Below, piece after piece: positions 22,891 to 31,793 of a stretch of 64,000 bases of DNA (positions are counted from its first letter, which is position 1; each line of letters opens with the position of its first letter). The notes under the pieces were generated by a model. It worked only from the letters and a program-made list of their open reading frames with translations. It was not told the origin of the DNA and ran no database searches. The position numbers and the translations under genes are program-made. The stretch is from Aeriscardovia aeriphila (lineage in GTDB: Bacteria; Actinomycetota; Actinomycetes; Actinomycetales; Bifidobacteriaceae): NCBI RefSeq assembly GCF_002259595.1, contig NZ_MWWU01000004.1, positions 1-64,000 on the forward strand, in the 5' to 3' direction.

Positions 22891-25823
22891 TCGCTCGCTG
22901 TTGTTTTTGTGGCGCGGGTGCTCGTTCGCGCACTTTTCGTGGCGCGGGTTGTGGTTCTCGCGGTTTTCTTCGCAGTTGTGGCTTTCTTGGTAGTTGTCGC
23001 CTTCTTCGTGGTCGCAGCCTTACTCGAGGAAGCCTTACCTGAAGCAGTAGCCTTACCTGAAGCAGTCTTCTTCGCCGTCGTCTTCTTCGTCGTGCTGCGC
23101 TTTGTCCCCCGCCTTGTGCTCGGGCCAGCCTCACGCTTCTCGGCAAGCAGACGGAACGCATCCTCAGCAGTCAGCGACTCGACGGTGAACTGTCGCGGAA
23201 CAGTCCTATTCGTCGTGCCGTCGGTGATGTATGCGCCGTAGAAACCGTCCTTAACGACGACTGGCTTGCCGGTGGTCGGGTCGTTGCCGAACTCCTTAAG
23301 CGGCGGCTTAGCTGTTCCCCTTCCTCGCCGGTAGCGCGGCTGGGCAAAGGCAGCTTGTGCCTGCTCGAGAGTCTCTGTGAAAATCGCATCTTCCGACTCG
23401 AGTGTGCGCGTTTCCTTCTTACCCTCGCTGCTCGTCTGCGTCAGGTACGGGCCGTAGCGGCCGTTGTTGGCTTCCACGGTGTACTCGATGAGCTCGCCCG
23501 TCTTTTCATCGGCTTTTTCGTAGGTGCCTACCACTCGCGGCAGGGAGAGCAGCTGGATCGCCTGCTCCAATGTCACGCTTCCGGGGGTCATGCTCTTGAA
23601 AAGCGAGGCCATCTTGGGCTTAGGCTGGTCTTTCTTGCTCTTCTTGTCGTCTGAACCCTCCAGATTATCAGGGCTCACTTGAGCCACGTACGGGCCAAAG
23701 CGACCCGTGCGCACTTCAATCGTGTTACCCTGCGCATCTGTACCCAACACGCGAGCACCGCCAGCATTTGCCGCCAGCAGTTCGCGCGCCTTCGCCACCG
23801 TCAACTCGTCTGGTGCCAAGTCGGCCGGAACGGATGCCCGGCGAGGGTTACCTTGCTCGTCTAGCGAATTGGTGTCCTCCACGTAGGGGCCGAAGCGGCC
23901 GACGCGCACATTGATGCCTTCACCAAGAGGCACAGTGTTAATCTCATGCGCATCGATGTCCGGAAGTTGGGCGAGCTGGGCTTGCAAGCCGTCGTTCGCC
24001 TCTTGCTTGTTTGCCACGGAGTGAGGCTTGTGCCCGAAATAGAAGGCAGTGAGCCATTCGAGGCTTGTTTCCTTACCCGAGGCGATCTGGTCGAGGCCCT
24101 TCTCCATTTGCGCGGTGAACTCGTAGTCGACGAGCGTGGGGAAATAGCCTTCGAGCAGGCGGGTTACGGAGAAGGCGAGCCAACTAGGGATGAGCGCGCG
24201 GCCCTTCTCATACACGTATCCACGGTCGATGATGGTGGAAATGATGCTCGCGTAGGTGGATGGGCGGCCGATTTCCTTGGCTTCCAAAGTTTTCACCAGG
24301 CTGGCCTCCGTGTAGCGGGCCGGCGGCTGGGTTTGGTGTTCCACGGCTTCCACGGGTGCAACAGCCCTGGTAATCTCGCCTTCTTGCATTTGTGGCAGAC
24401 GGGTTTCCTTTTCCTGAGCCTTTTCGCCGTCGCCGTAGACGCGCAGGAAGCCTGGGAAAGTGATGACCGTGCCAGAAGCTTGGAATTCTGCGTCCCCCTT
24501 GCTGGTAGGCGCGACGAGCTTGACGGTTTGGGTGGAGCCAGTGGCCGGTGCCATCTGGGTGGAGAGGGTGCGCTGCCAGATCAGCGTGTACAAGCGCAAC
24601 TCGGTGGGCGAGACTGCCGCTGCAATCTCTTCAGGAGCGCGGAAGTGCGAGCCTGCTGGACGGATTGCCTCATGCGCCTCCTGCACTCCCTCACCATGGT
24701 TGGCGAAATGGTGCGGCTTTTCGGTCAAATATTCGTTGCCGAAACGCTCGGCCACTTGTTCGCGAGCCGCCTGGATTGCCTCGTTGGACAGGATGATGGA
24801 ATCGGTTCGCATATAGGTGATGTAACCGTTTTCATACAGTGTTTGTGCGGCGCGCATGGTCACGCGCGAGCTGAAGCCCAAACGGTTGCCGGCAGCCTGT
24901 TGCAAAGTCGAGGTGGTGAAAGGCGCGGCAGATCGGCGAGTGTACGGCTTCTTTTCGATGCTCGTCACGCTGAAGTCGGCGTTTTGCAGCTGCTGGGCGA
25001 GCTCGTCGGCCTCAGCGCCACTGAGTTGCACAGGATTATCACTGCGCGCTTTATCGGTGAGCTCACCTTTGTCGGTAAAGTCGTTGGATCGGGCGAGGCG
25101 GGTGTTGTTCAAGCCCGTCATACGCGCTTCAAAGGAGAGATCCTCAGCAGCGCCGGTCGTTGCGTCAGCGCCAGCCTCATTCTCTACCGGCGCCACCACC
25201 GCAGTAATATCGCGGTACGTAGCCGGCACGAAAGCCATGCGCTCCTTCTCGCGCTCCACAATCAGGCGCGTTGCCACCGACTGAACGCGGCCAGCCGAGA
25301 GTTTCGGCCCAACCTTCCTCCACAGCACCGGGGAGAGCTCATAACCATACAAACGGTCGAGAATGCGCCTGGTCTCCTGCGCATTCACCATATTTTGGTC
25401 AACGTCACGAGTGGAAGCGATAGCTTCCACAATGGCCTTCTTGGTAATCTCGTGAAACACCATGCGGTGAACGGGAACCTTCGGCTTGAGCGTTTGCACC
25501 AAGTGCCAAGCAATAGCCTCACCCTCGCGGTCCTCATCAGTTGCGAGGAAAAGCTCGTCAGCCTTACTCAAAGCGGACTTGAGCTCCGCCACCGTACGCT
25601 TCTTCTCCGGCGAAACGATGTAATAGGGCTCAAAACCGTCGTTGATGTCGACACCGAAGCGACCAAACTTCTCTTTCTTACTCGCCGGCACCTGCGAAGG
25701 CTGGGCGAGGTCGCGAATGTGGCCAACCGAGGCGAGAACCGTATAATCCGGGCCCAAATAGCCTTGGATCTTCTTCGCTTTGGTCGGAGACTCCACAATG
25801 ACGAGCTTATTGCCGTGTGCCAT
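22887..25823 (-). CDS. topA: DNA topoisomerase I
   Basis: This 978-aa type IA topoisomerase relaxes negative supercoils. The toprim domain begins at KLVIVESPTKAKKIQGYLG, with the metal-binding DEDREGE near residue 100, and the active-site Y337 is in YITYMRTDS. Four C-terminal repeat units with GRFGPY/GRYGPY-type motifs (near residues 640, 710, 790 and 860) follow. The last 80 residues are a Lys/Ala/Thr-rich tail of the kind that gives actinobacterial TopA its processivity; its coding DNA is repetitive. Zinc-ribbon cysteines are missing, as in other actinobacteria. The start at 25823 has GGGAGGA; the TTG four codons upstream is rejected. Confidence 0.97.
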   Translation of the reverse strand: MAHGNKLVIVESPTKAKKIQGYLGPDYTVLASVGHIRDLAQPSQVPASKKEKFGRFGVDINDGFEPYYIVSPEKKRTVAELKSALSKADELFLATDEDREGEAIAWHLVQTLKPKVPVHRMVFHEITKKAIVEAIASTRDVDQNMVNAQETRRILDRLYGYELSPVLWRKVGPKLSAGRVQSVATRLIVEREKERMAFVPATYRDITAVVAPVENEAGADATTGAAEDLSFEARMTGLNNTRLARSNDFTDKGELTDKARSDNPVQLSGAEADELAQQLQNADFSVTSIEKKPYTRRSAAPFTTSTLQQAAGNRLGFSSRVTMRAAQTLYENGYITYMRTDSIILSNEAIQAAREQVAERFGNEYLTEKPHHFANHGEGVQEAHEAIRPAGSHFRAPEEIAAAVSPTELRLYTLIWQRTLSTQMAPATGSTQTVKLVAPTSKGDAEFQASGTVITFPGFLRVYGDGEKAQEKETRLPQMQEGEITRAVAPVEAVEHQTQPPARYTEASLVKTLEAKEIGRPSTYASIISTIIDRGYVYEKGRALIPSWLAFSVTRLLEGYFPTLVDYEFTAQMEKGLDQIASGKETSLEWLTAFYFGHKPHSVANKQEANDGLQAQLAQLPDIDAHEINTVPLGEGINVRVGRFGPYVEDTNSLDEQGNPRRASVPADLAPDELTVAKARELLAANAGGARVLGTDAQGNTIEVRTGRFGPYVAQVSPDNLEGSDDKKSKKDQPKPKMASLFKSMTPGSVTLEQAIQLLSLPRVVGTYEKADEKTGELIEYTVEANNGRYGPYLTQTSSEGKKETRTLESEDAIFTETLEQAQAAFAQPRYRRGRGTAKPPLKEFGNDPTTGKPVVVKDGFYGAYITDGTTNRTVPRQFTVESLTAEDAFRLLAEKREAGPSTRRGTKRSTTKKTTAKKTASGKATASGKASSSKAATTKKATTTKKATTAKKTARTTTRATKSARTSTRATKTTASE

Positions 25824-26013
25824 ATTTCCTCCCAACGACTCCGGTTCTTCTTCCGACTATTCCTAGCGGGTAGCCCTGACGAACACCACCAAATCCTCAC
25901 TGACCAGCAAGCTGCGCCTCAGGCCGTACTCATGAACGCAGCTGCTTCTACTTTGCCCGCACTCGCCCCCATTGTGCAAGCTTTCCGCGCAAAATGTGCA
26001 AAACATCGCTCAA

Positions 26014-26022
26014 GATTACCAG
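26014..26022 (+). repeat. Dispersed GATTACCAG repeat after the PAP2 gene
   Basis: A copy of the dispersed motif, with flanking CTCAA, begins nine bases after the stop codon of the minus-strand PAP2 phosphatase gene, in the 207-bp gap before topA. Confidence 0.7.
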
Positions 26023-26030
26023 CACACTGA

Positions 26031-27401
26031 TTAGAAAGTGATCTGACTCCTCTTCTGCGGTTTCGGCGGTGCACCCACCAAACCCACAGCGGAGAGCGGG
26101 GACGCCGTCACTTGCCGCATAATCGTGACCGTCGCCACACACACCGCCGCAACGCCACCGATCAGCAGCGCACTGGAAGCCGCGGCAGGAGTAAGTACCC
26201 AGAAGTCGGGAGAGCCTGCACGCCAACCTTCCGCCAGTGGTAATCCTGAGCGAACCTGCCACAGCAAGTACAAGCCGTAGCAACTGGCCAGCAAGCCCAA
26301 CACCAACAAAACCGTGTCAACAACCTGAAGCGTCGGCGACGAACGGCGAGCGCCGAGGCGATCCATCCCCGAGTTACGCGTCACCGAGAGCGTAAGCAAA
26401 GCAATGCCCGTGACGAACAGGAAAGCGACCAGAACGTCAGAAGGCCTGTGCCACTTGCCATACACCACCGAGCAGCCCACGAGAAGAGCGAAAGCCCAGC
26501 CAATCAGGCTTGCCACCCAACGCCACGCCAAGCCCACCGCCATGACGAGCATCAGGGCAGCAGCCATTGCCGCCACCGAATGCCCTGACGGTGAAGAGTT
26601 CGCCGGAGCTGCCATCTGACGGGCTAAGTGCGGGCGAGGCAGCACGCGCTTCAACCCCCAGCCACCAACCAAACACACCAGCCCGAACACCACGAGTTGG
26701 GCGAACAACTCCCAACGCTTGCGCACCAGCGCGGTAATAAAAGAAGCCAGGCAGATGAGCACGACGAAAGCAATAGTCACATAGTTGCTCACGAAGAAGA
26801 GGGTGACCTGGCGCAAAGCTTGCGGGATGAAGCGAGAGAAGGAAGACCACACGATTTCGTCGTATTGCTGGCCTGTAATGGTGCGCACGAAGGCGAGCCA
26901 AACTGCGCCTGCCGCCACGAGAAAGCCCACACCCAGTAGCAGGCACAGGATTCGTGCTGACCAGCGAGGCGAGCTGAGCAGCGGGTCGTTGAGGCTTTCG
27001 CTCATCGGCGCGGCCGCGTGCCCTGCACGCGAGGAACGAGAAGAGCGAGATTTGCTGGATGTGCTGGAAGTGCGCGAGGCACGGGCTTTGCTAGATCGGC
27101 TAGATTTACTTGAAGTGCGATCAGTGCCTGTATTCTCTGCTTCATGAACCACTTCGTTAGTTGCTTCAGAGGTACCTACAAGGCCGATCATTTCGGCGAA
27201 GCTTTCGCGAGGAGCTTGTTGCGCGCCACCAGCTGCAGCACCCTGACAAGCGCCTGCTATGCCGTCATCATGGGCGGAAGAAGCGTCGAGGCCTTGTCCC
27301 CAGTTCAAAGAGTCAGAGGAAGAGGGTTCGGCGCCGGCTTGCTGCGCGGCGATAGTCTCAGATTGCTGTAGACCCTCGGATTGATGAGTATTCTCAGCCA
27401 T
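26031..27401 (-). CDS. PAP2-family membrane phosphatase
   Basis: This 456-aa membrane protein of the type 2 phosphatidic acid phosphatase family probably dephosphorylates a lipid phosphate or prenyl diphosphate at the membrane. The three motifs are present: K..LPRP in LKRVLPRPH, PSGHS with its histidine, and HRPSD in GKWHRPSDVL. Six or more membrane segments lie between residues 150 and 445. The first 140 residues are Ser/Arg/Gln-rich and unstructured. I start at the ATG at 27401 behind AGGGGAG. A promoter at 27540-27567 leaves a 130-base leader with a 31-codon open frame. Confidence 0.88.
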   Translation of the reverse strand: MAENTHQSEGLQQSETIAAQQAGAEPSSSDSLNWGQGLDASSAHDDGIAGACQGAAAGGAQQAPRESFAEMIGLVGTSEATNEVVHEAENTGTDRTSSKSSRSSKARASRTSSTSSKSRSSRSSRAGHAAAPMSESLNDPLLSSPRWSARILCLLLGVGFLVAAGAVWLAFVRTITGQQYDEIVWSSFSRFIPQALRQVTLFFVSNYVTIAFVVLICLASFITALVRKRWELFAQLVVFGLVCLVGGWGLKRVLPRPHLARQMAAPANSSPSGHSVAAMAAALMLVMAVGLAWRWVASLIGWAFALLVGCSVVYGKWHRPSDVLVAFLFVTGIALLTLSVTRNSGMDRLGARRSSPTLQVVDTVLLVLGLLASCYGLYLLWQVRSGLPLAEGWRAGSPDFWVLTPAAASSALLIGGVAAVCVATVTIMRQVTASPLSAVGLVGAPPKPQKRSQITF

Positions 27402-27427
27402 TTCTCCCCTACCTTCGTCGCACGCTG

Positions 27428-27523
27428 TCACAGAGCCTTGTTGTACCACAGTATCGGACTATCGACATGCGCCCCTGCTGTTTGCCAAGCAACCATCACG
27501 GCCAGCTCAGCTTTGTTGACCAT
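27428..27523 (-). CDS. Possible 31-aa leader peptide upstream of PAP2
   Basis: An open frame of 31 codons starts with MVNKAELAVMVAW and ends 26 bases before the PAP2 start. It lies in the predicted leader of that mRNA and has a coding-like composition, but no ribosome site is visible. It matches nothing I know. Low confidence; it could be chance. Confidence 0.25.
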   Translation of the reverse strand: MVNKAELAVMVAWQTAGAHVDSPILWYNKAL

Positions 27524-27539
27524 TGTGGTGTTACCGGCC

Positions 27540-27567
27540 GCTATAGTGAGGTACTTTACTGGGTCAA
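27540..27567 (-). promoter_or_regulatory. Promoter of the PAP2 gene
   Basis: TTGACC (-35, 27562-27567), a 16-bp spacer and TATAGC (-10, 27540-27545) on the minus strand. Transcription would begin near 27533. Confidence 0.65.
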
Positions 27568-27605
27568 ACTGAAAATGAGATGACGTACTCGTGCAGAAAA
27601 AGAAA

Positions 27606-27690
27606 AACTCTCACGCACCCGATAGAGGCCGCATACCCTTGCTGCATTCCTGCCCTGGGGGAGTTTTGCGTCATATCGCCGCATGAGAGC
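27606..27690 (-). ncRNA. ffs: SRP RNA (small bacterial type)
   Basis: On the minus strand the conserved SRP RNA loop reads CCAGGGCAGGAATGCAGCAA, which is the symmetric/asymmetric loop bound by Ffh. The ends pair: CTCTCATGC at 27681-27689 (reverse) with GCGTGAGAG at 27608-27616. A T tract follows at 27601-27607 as terminator. A strong promoter lies directly upstream. The RNA is about 85 nt, the short form without an Alu domain, as in other actinobacteria. It guides membrane protein insertion with Ffh. Confidence 0.92.
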
Positions 27691-27697
27691 AATCTTT

Positions 27698-27725
27698 ATT
27701 GTATCAGCACTCACGACTTCGTCAA
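27698..27725 (-). promoter_or_regulatory. ffs: Promoter of the SRP RNA
   Basis: TTGACG (-35, 27720-27725), 16-bp spacer and TACAAT (-10, 27698-27703) on the minus strand, placing the start at about 27690. Confidence 0.85.
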
Positions 27726-27784
27726 CGCCACACCTTTCGCGCGTCATGGAAATCGCACGCCAAACGACTCGCACTCCCAAGTCG

Positions 27785-27836
27785 CCGCACGCACTAGCCG
27801 CACGCACTAGCCGCACGCACTAGCCACACGCACTAG
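27785..27836. repeat. Four 13-bp tandem repeats
   Basis: CCGCACGCACTAG occurs three times exactly and once with one change (CCACACGCACTAG), head to tail. The repeats lie between the SRP RNA promoter and the end of the membrane protein gene. Related CCGCAC words continue to about 27900. No gene is visible in 27726-27908. Confidence 0.9.
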
Positions 27837-27908
27837 CCACCCAACCGCACACCTATCACCGGCCGCATACCCGAGCACCGCACATCCACACGCCGGCAAC
27901 CGGCCGCT

Positions 27909-28847
27909 TTACTTCAGCACCGGGTCCGAGGAGCTGCTGCTCGCGCTGGAACCGGGGTAAACGAAGAGTGTTAATCCTACATCCTTCTGGTAGCTCCATT
28001 CGGCGGCGTACTTGTCCCATTCGAGCTTCTGCGTTTCGCTCGTCTCCTTGCGTGCGCGCATTTGGTTGACACTTGCATCGGGGACGTTAAGCCTGCCGAC
28101 CACACATTCGAAAACTTTCATCGACGAGTCCGGCCCCGAGACCAAGGTGAGGGCAGTGCCTGTTTGATTGAGCGTGACTTGCTCATCACCAGAATTATCT
28201 GCAGCTATCTTTTTGAGAAGAGAACATGTTGAATAGATTCTCATCAACTTCCTCGCAACTGCTCGTTCTTGTGGGCTCGCTCCTACTAAACCTTGCTGGT
28301 CCACGCCTGCCTCCGAACTGTTGTCAGAATTCTTGTCGTTGTCGTTTTCTTGGTCGTAATACTCTTGCAGCTTCTCGATGTCTTTTTTGTTTTGCTCAAG
28401 ATTAGCAGGGTCTTGAGGGGCATTCTTACCGCTTAACGTATCGGAGAGGTCGTGGAAAGAGTCGCCCAGACTGAAGTTGTCAATACGCCTGCTCAAGTAG
28501 AAGAAGGTGCCTGCGATTGAGCCAAACATGAGCACGACCACGATCACGAAGATGAGCACTTTGACCCACTCGGGTGGCCGCTTCTTGCCTGAGCCGTCTG
28601 CATTCCCAGCACCCCCGGCTTTACCAGCACCACCGCCGCCTCCGCGGCCATTACCTCGACCAGGGCTGCCAACCTCGTTTGGGCCTAAAATCCCCTCATC
28701 GTTACGCGGGAAAGGAACCGAAGTGGGAGCAGGCTGCATGTCATCAAACTCCACCTCGTCAGGAATGCCATTATTGTTCATGTCATTCATGAAGTCGTTG
28801 TTCATGTCATTATTCATGTCGTTAAAATCGCCATTATCCATGTCCAT
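27909..28847 (-). CDS. Hypothetical one-pass membrane protein with Asn/Asp-rich N-terminus
   Basis: I do not recognise a family. The 312-aa protein starts with a low-complexity segment built from NDMNND-like repeats (residues ~5-35), then a Gly-rich stretch (residues ~70-90), one membrane segment (VLIFVIVVVLMFGSIAGTFF near residue 100) and an extracytoplasmic domain of about 190 residues. That domain contains a coiled-coil-like stretch and two cysteines (STCSLL, FECVVG). The topology is probably N-terminus in. The start at 28847 has AAGGAGGAG; the frame extends 34 codons upstream without support. It diverges from glf. Confidence 0.8.
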   Translation of the reverse strand: MDMDNGDFNDMNNDMNNDFMNDMNNNGIPDEVEFDDMQPAPTSVPFPRNDEGILGPNEVGSPGRGNGRGGGGGAGKAGGAGNADGSGKKRPPEWVKVLIFVIVVVLMFGSIAGTFFYLSRRIDNFSLGDSFHDLSDTLSGKNAPQDPANLEQNKKDIEKLQEYYDQENDNDKNSDNSSEAGVDQQGLVGASPQERAVARKLMRIYSTCSLLKKIAADNSGDEQVTLNQTGTALTLVSGPDSSMKVFECVVGRLNVPDASVNQMRARKETSETQKLEWDKYAAEWSYQKDVGLTLFVYPGSSASSSSSDPVLK

Positions 28848-29199
28848 CACGCTCCTCCTTTCCCTGTAGCCTCTCCATCTTTGGCTCGCACCGGATAGTT
28901 GCGTGCGCAATACCACAGCACACTGTAGCCTCTTATCGCTCGCTGCCAAAGCACACTGGCAACCCGGGTCTTCTTTTAACGCTAGCGCATAATTGTTGCC
29001 ATTACGTGGCTAAAGTGTGGGAAATGCCGAAATCTCAAGCGCCGAGCGTTCCTCATACCCTCGTACGCGCTACACTCACTAAGGAAGCGAGAGAACATGA
29101 GCACGCAACTGGTAACGCTTCACGCGGCCTTGTGCGTACTGATAATCTCAAGAAATTCTCAAGATTACCAGCCCGGCTCATGCCAGCGAAAGGAAAACT
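28848..29199. other. Divergent intergenic region upstream of glf
   Basis: The 352-bp gap must hold promoters in both directions, but none stands out. Close to glf is an inverted pair of the dispersed repeat (29139-29171). The glf ribosome site is GAAAGGAAAA. Short open frames here look like chance. Confidence 0.5.
29139..29171. repeat. Inverted pair of the dispersed repeat upstream of glf
   Basis: CTGATAATC at 29139-29147 and GATTACCAG at 29163-29171 face each other with 15 bases between, so the RNA could form a 10-bp hairpin 28 bases before the glf start. The left copy shares 17 bases, read on the minus strand as TTTCTTGAGATTATCAG, with copies at 19424, 30368 and 43703. Confidence 0.8.
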
Positions 29200-30366
29200 A
29201 TGGCTACCGAAGAGCATACCGACCTGATCATCGTCGGCGCCGGCCTGTTTGGCCTGACTGTCGCCCAGCAAGCTGCTGAGAATGGCTACCATGTTCACAT
29301 CATCGACGTTCGTGAGCATATCGGCGGTAATGCGTACTCCTACTTTGATAAGGAGACAGGCATCGAGGTACACAAGTACGGTGCTCACCTCTTCCACACT
29401 TCCAACCAGCGAGTGTGGGACTATGTGAACCGCTTCACTAGCTTTACCAACTACGTCCATCGCGTCTATGCGACCCACGACGGCGAAGTCTACCCCATGC
29501 CAATCAACCTGGGCACCATCAACCAGTTCTTCCACGCGGCTTACACCCCAGCACAAGCTGAAGCGCTTATTAACGAGCAGGCCGGCGAGTACGCCAATGT
29601 TGAGCCTCAAAACCTCAACGACCAGGGCATCAAGCTGATCGGCAAGCCTCTCTACGAAGCTTTCATCAAGAACTACACCGCCAAGCAGTGGCAGACTGAC
29701 CCTGAGAAGCTCCCAGCCAGCATCATCCGCCGCCTGCCAGTGCGTTTCACGTACAACAATCGCTACTTCCGCGACACTTACGAGGGCCTGCCAACCGACG
29801 GTTACACTCGCTGGTTCGAACGCATGATTGATAATCCGAACATCGAAGTGACGCTCTCCACCGACTTCTTCGATGCTTCTCAGGAACTTTCCAAGGCCAA
29901 CTTGCGCGGCTCCGTGCCGATCGTCTACACCGGTCCAATCGACCGCTACTTCGGCTCGCAGCTGGGCGACCTGCACTGGCGCACCGTCGACTTCAAGGAG
30001 CACCGCTACGACGAGGTCAACCACTTGGGCACCCCAGTGATGAACTACGTGGACGCCGATGTTCCGTTCACCCGCTCCATCGAGTTCAAGAACTTCAACC
30101 CGGAGCGCACCGAAGTGGCCGAGCAGAAGCGCACGATTGTGTGGGACGAGTACTCGCGCTTCGCCAGCAAGGACGACGAGCCTTACTACCCAATCAACAC
30201 CGCTGAGGACCGCGAGCGTTTCGCCCAGTACAAGGCCATGGAGGACGCCGAGCCAAACGTCGTGTTTGGCGGCCGTCTGGGTGGTTACGCTTACTTCGAC
30301 ATGCACCAAACCATTAACTCTGCTCTCATTGCTTGGGAGAAACAGGTCAAGCCTCTGCTCAAGTAA
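29200..30366 (+). CDS. glf: UDP-galactopyranose mutase
   Basis: This 388-aa flavoenzyme converts UDP-galactopyranose to UDP-galactofuranose, the donor for galactofuranose-containing surface polymers. The FAD-binding DLIIVGAGLFGL is near residue 8, followed by the family block REHIGGNAYSY and KYGAHLFHTS; the C-terminal GRLGGYAYFDMHQ is also conserved. Start behind GAAAGGAAAA. The two GlfT2-like glycosyltransferases at 36151 and 38290 would use its product. A terminator follows at 30418-30452 and a dispersed repeat at 30368-30384. Confidence 0.97.
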   Translation: MATEEHTDLIIVGAGLFGLTVAQQAAENGYHVHIIDVREHIGGNAYSYFDKETGIEVHKYGAHLFHTSNQRVWDYVNRFTSFTNYVHRVYATHDGEVYPMPINLGTINQFFHAAYTPAQAEALINEQAGEYANVEPQNLNDQGIKLIGKPLYEAFIKNYTAKQWQTDPEKLPASIIRRLPVRFTYNNRYFRDTYEGLPTDGYTRWFERMIDNPNIEVTLSTDFFDASQELSKANLRGSVPIVYTGPIDRYFGSQLGDLHWRTVDFKEHRYDEVNHLGTPVMNYVDADVPFTRSIEFKNFNPERTEVAEQKRTIVWDEYSRFASKDDEPYYPINTAEDRERFAQYKAMEDAEPNVVFGGRLGGYAYFDMHQTINSALIAWEKQVKPLLK

Positions 30367-30367
30367 A

Positions 30368-30384
30368 TTTCTTGAGATTATCAG
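30368..30384 (+). repeat. Dispersed repeat just after glf
   Basis: TTTCTTGAGATTATCAG begins one base after the glf stop codon. Confidence 0.8.
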
Positions 30385-30417
30385 GCTGCGTTTCTCTTCG
30401 CCGCTTCACATATAAGA

Positions 30418-30456
30418 AAAGCTGGTAACAAGTTGCCCTTGTTACCAGCTTTTTGT
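30418..30456 (+). terminator. Terminator of glf
   Basis: AAAGCTGGTAACAAG pairs perfectly with CTTGTTACCAGCTTT around a 5-base loop, followed by TTTTT. A-rich sequence on the left makes it partly bidirectional. Confidence 0.93.
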
Positions 30457-30629
30457 GTATGTGGCTGAAAGCGCAGAGCGGTTATGTTGACTGCCACTCA
30501 GAATTCATCCATTCCTTGCCAGTAATCCACAAAACAGCACGCACTTTTTCTCTATTCCCCTCCCAGCAATTACAATGTGAAAAGAGTAAGTTTGACCGGC
30601 ACAGGTATGGCGAGGAGCAACGAGGCAGC

Positions 30630-31784
30630 ATGGGGTTCCTATCACAAATGAAAAAACTACTTCCCGTTTCTTCTCGATCTTTCCATCGCCATGAAGAGGT
30701 CAGCGAAGCAAACCAACAGAAGCTTCTGCACCGTCTCGATGAAATCAGCAACCAGATTGCAGGCCTCCACGAATCGCAAGATGACATCCGCAATCGCGTT
30801 ATCTGGCAGGATGGCGAAGCAAATTACCGCCTTGAGCGCTTCCAATACTTGTTCTGGCAGCTCTACCGCCACGAAGGCGAGAGCGAAGAAGCCGCTAAAA
30901 TTCGCTTCTTCCACTCTCTCACTCCTCATGGTGATAATCTCATGCTCATGCAAGATGCTGGAGCCGCACTCCTCCACCATTTCGCCGATATTTGCAAGCG
31001 CAACAACCTTCTGTACTGGGCTAACGGCGGAACTCTCCTCGGAGCTGTTCGTCATGGCAATTTTGTCCCCTGGGACGACGACATCGACGTATACATGCCC
31101 TCGGATCAGCTTCTCAAATTAAAGAAGATTATCACCGAGCAGGAGCCGCAGTTCCGCATTCGCGTGATGTGGGATTGGATTGCTGCATGCCGACAGATTC
31201 GCTTCATGACTTCTGACCCGAACTGCCCGGCATTCGTCGATATTTTCCCGGTATACTGGGTCTCCTCCAACCCTCAAACTTCAGGGGACAAAGCCGTTCA
31301 AGCCCGTTTAGATTTCCAAGAGAAACTGTGGGACACCTTTGCTTCTACCTCTTGGGCAACCTCGAGCAACTATGATGATCATCTCATCCCCGATGATGAT
31401 TCTCCTCTGGCTCAGCGTTTGCGCGAATTCCTCGCAGCAGCGCAGAAGAAGCTTGGTCAATCCGTGACTTTTGTTGATTCCGAGCAGAAGGCTTCTGGTT
31501 TTGTTCGAGGAATTGAAAATATTCCTGAACCACATCCTGCGCATCCTTACCCTAAGAAGGATTGGGTGGATATTCACCCAATTAAATTTAGGGACTTTAC
31601 TTTGTCCGCGCCTTCTCTGGATGTGACAAAAACCTTCCTCGAACGCACATATGGTGATTGGCTTTCCTTACCGCGTGACATGTTTGAAATGCAAAATCAC
31701 CGTCATTTTGCTTCTATTACTGAGAGCCAAGAAACACGAGAATCACTCACCCGTTTGATTGATTCTGCTCAATCCTTAGATTAA
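30630..31784 (+). CDS. LicD-family phosphotransferase
   Basis: This 384-aa protein belongs to the LicD/FKTN family, which transfers phosphocholine or polyol phosphates from CDP-activated donors to cell-surface glycans. The active-site block is clear: WANGGTLLGAVRHGNFVPWDD with the metal-binding DDDID following, near residue 135-160. A coiled-coil-like N-terminal 75 residues precedes it. The next gene, a cytidylyltransferase, probably makes the CDP donor. I start at the ATG at 30630 (CGAGG upstream); the open frame extends 59 codons further without similarity. A TACAAT box lies at 30571-30576. Confidence 0.88.
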   Translation: MGFLSQMKKLLPVSSRSFHRHEEVSEANQQKLLHRLDEISNQIAGLHESQDDIRNRVIWQDGEANYRLERFQYLFWQLYRHEGESEEAAKIRFFHSLTPHGDNLMLMQDAGAALLHHFADICKRNNLLYWANGGTLLGAVRHGNFVPWDDDIDVYMPSDQLLKLKKIITEQEPQFRIRVMWDWIAACRQIRFMTSDPNCPAFVDIFPVYWVSSNPQTSGDKAVQARLDFQEKLWDTFASTSWATSSNYDDHLIPDDDSPLAQRLREFLAAAQKKLGQSVTFVDSEQKASGFVRGIENIPEPHPAHPYPKKDWVDIHPIKFRDFTLSAPSLDVTKTFLERTYGDWLSLPRDMFEMQNHRHFASITESQETRESLTRLIDSAQSLD

Positions 31785-31793
31785 GGAGCTCAC

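Noticed and set aside
23946-26030. 694-codon open frame on the plus strand
   Set aside because: It lies antisense to topA; codon bias of topA keeps the opposite strand open. No similarity or ribosome site.
29053-30309. 418-codon open frame on the minus strand
   Set aside because: Antisense to glf, which has clear family motifs.
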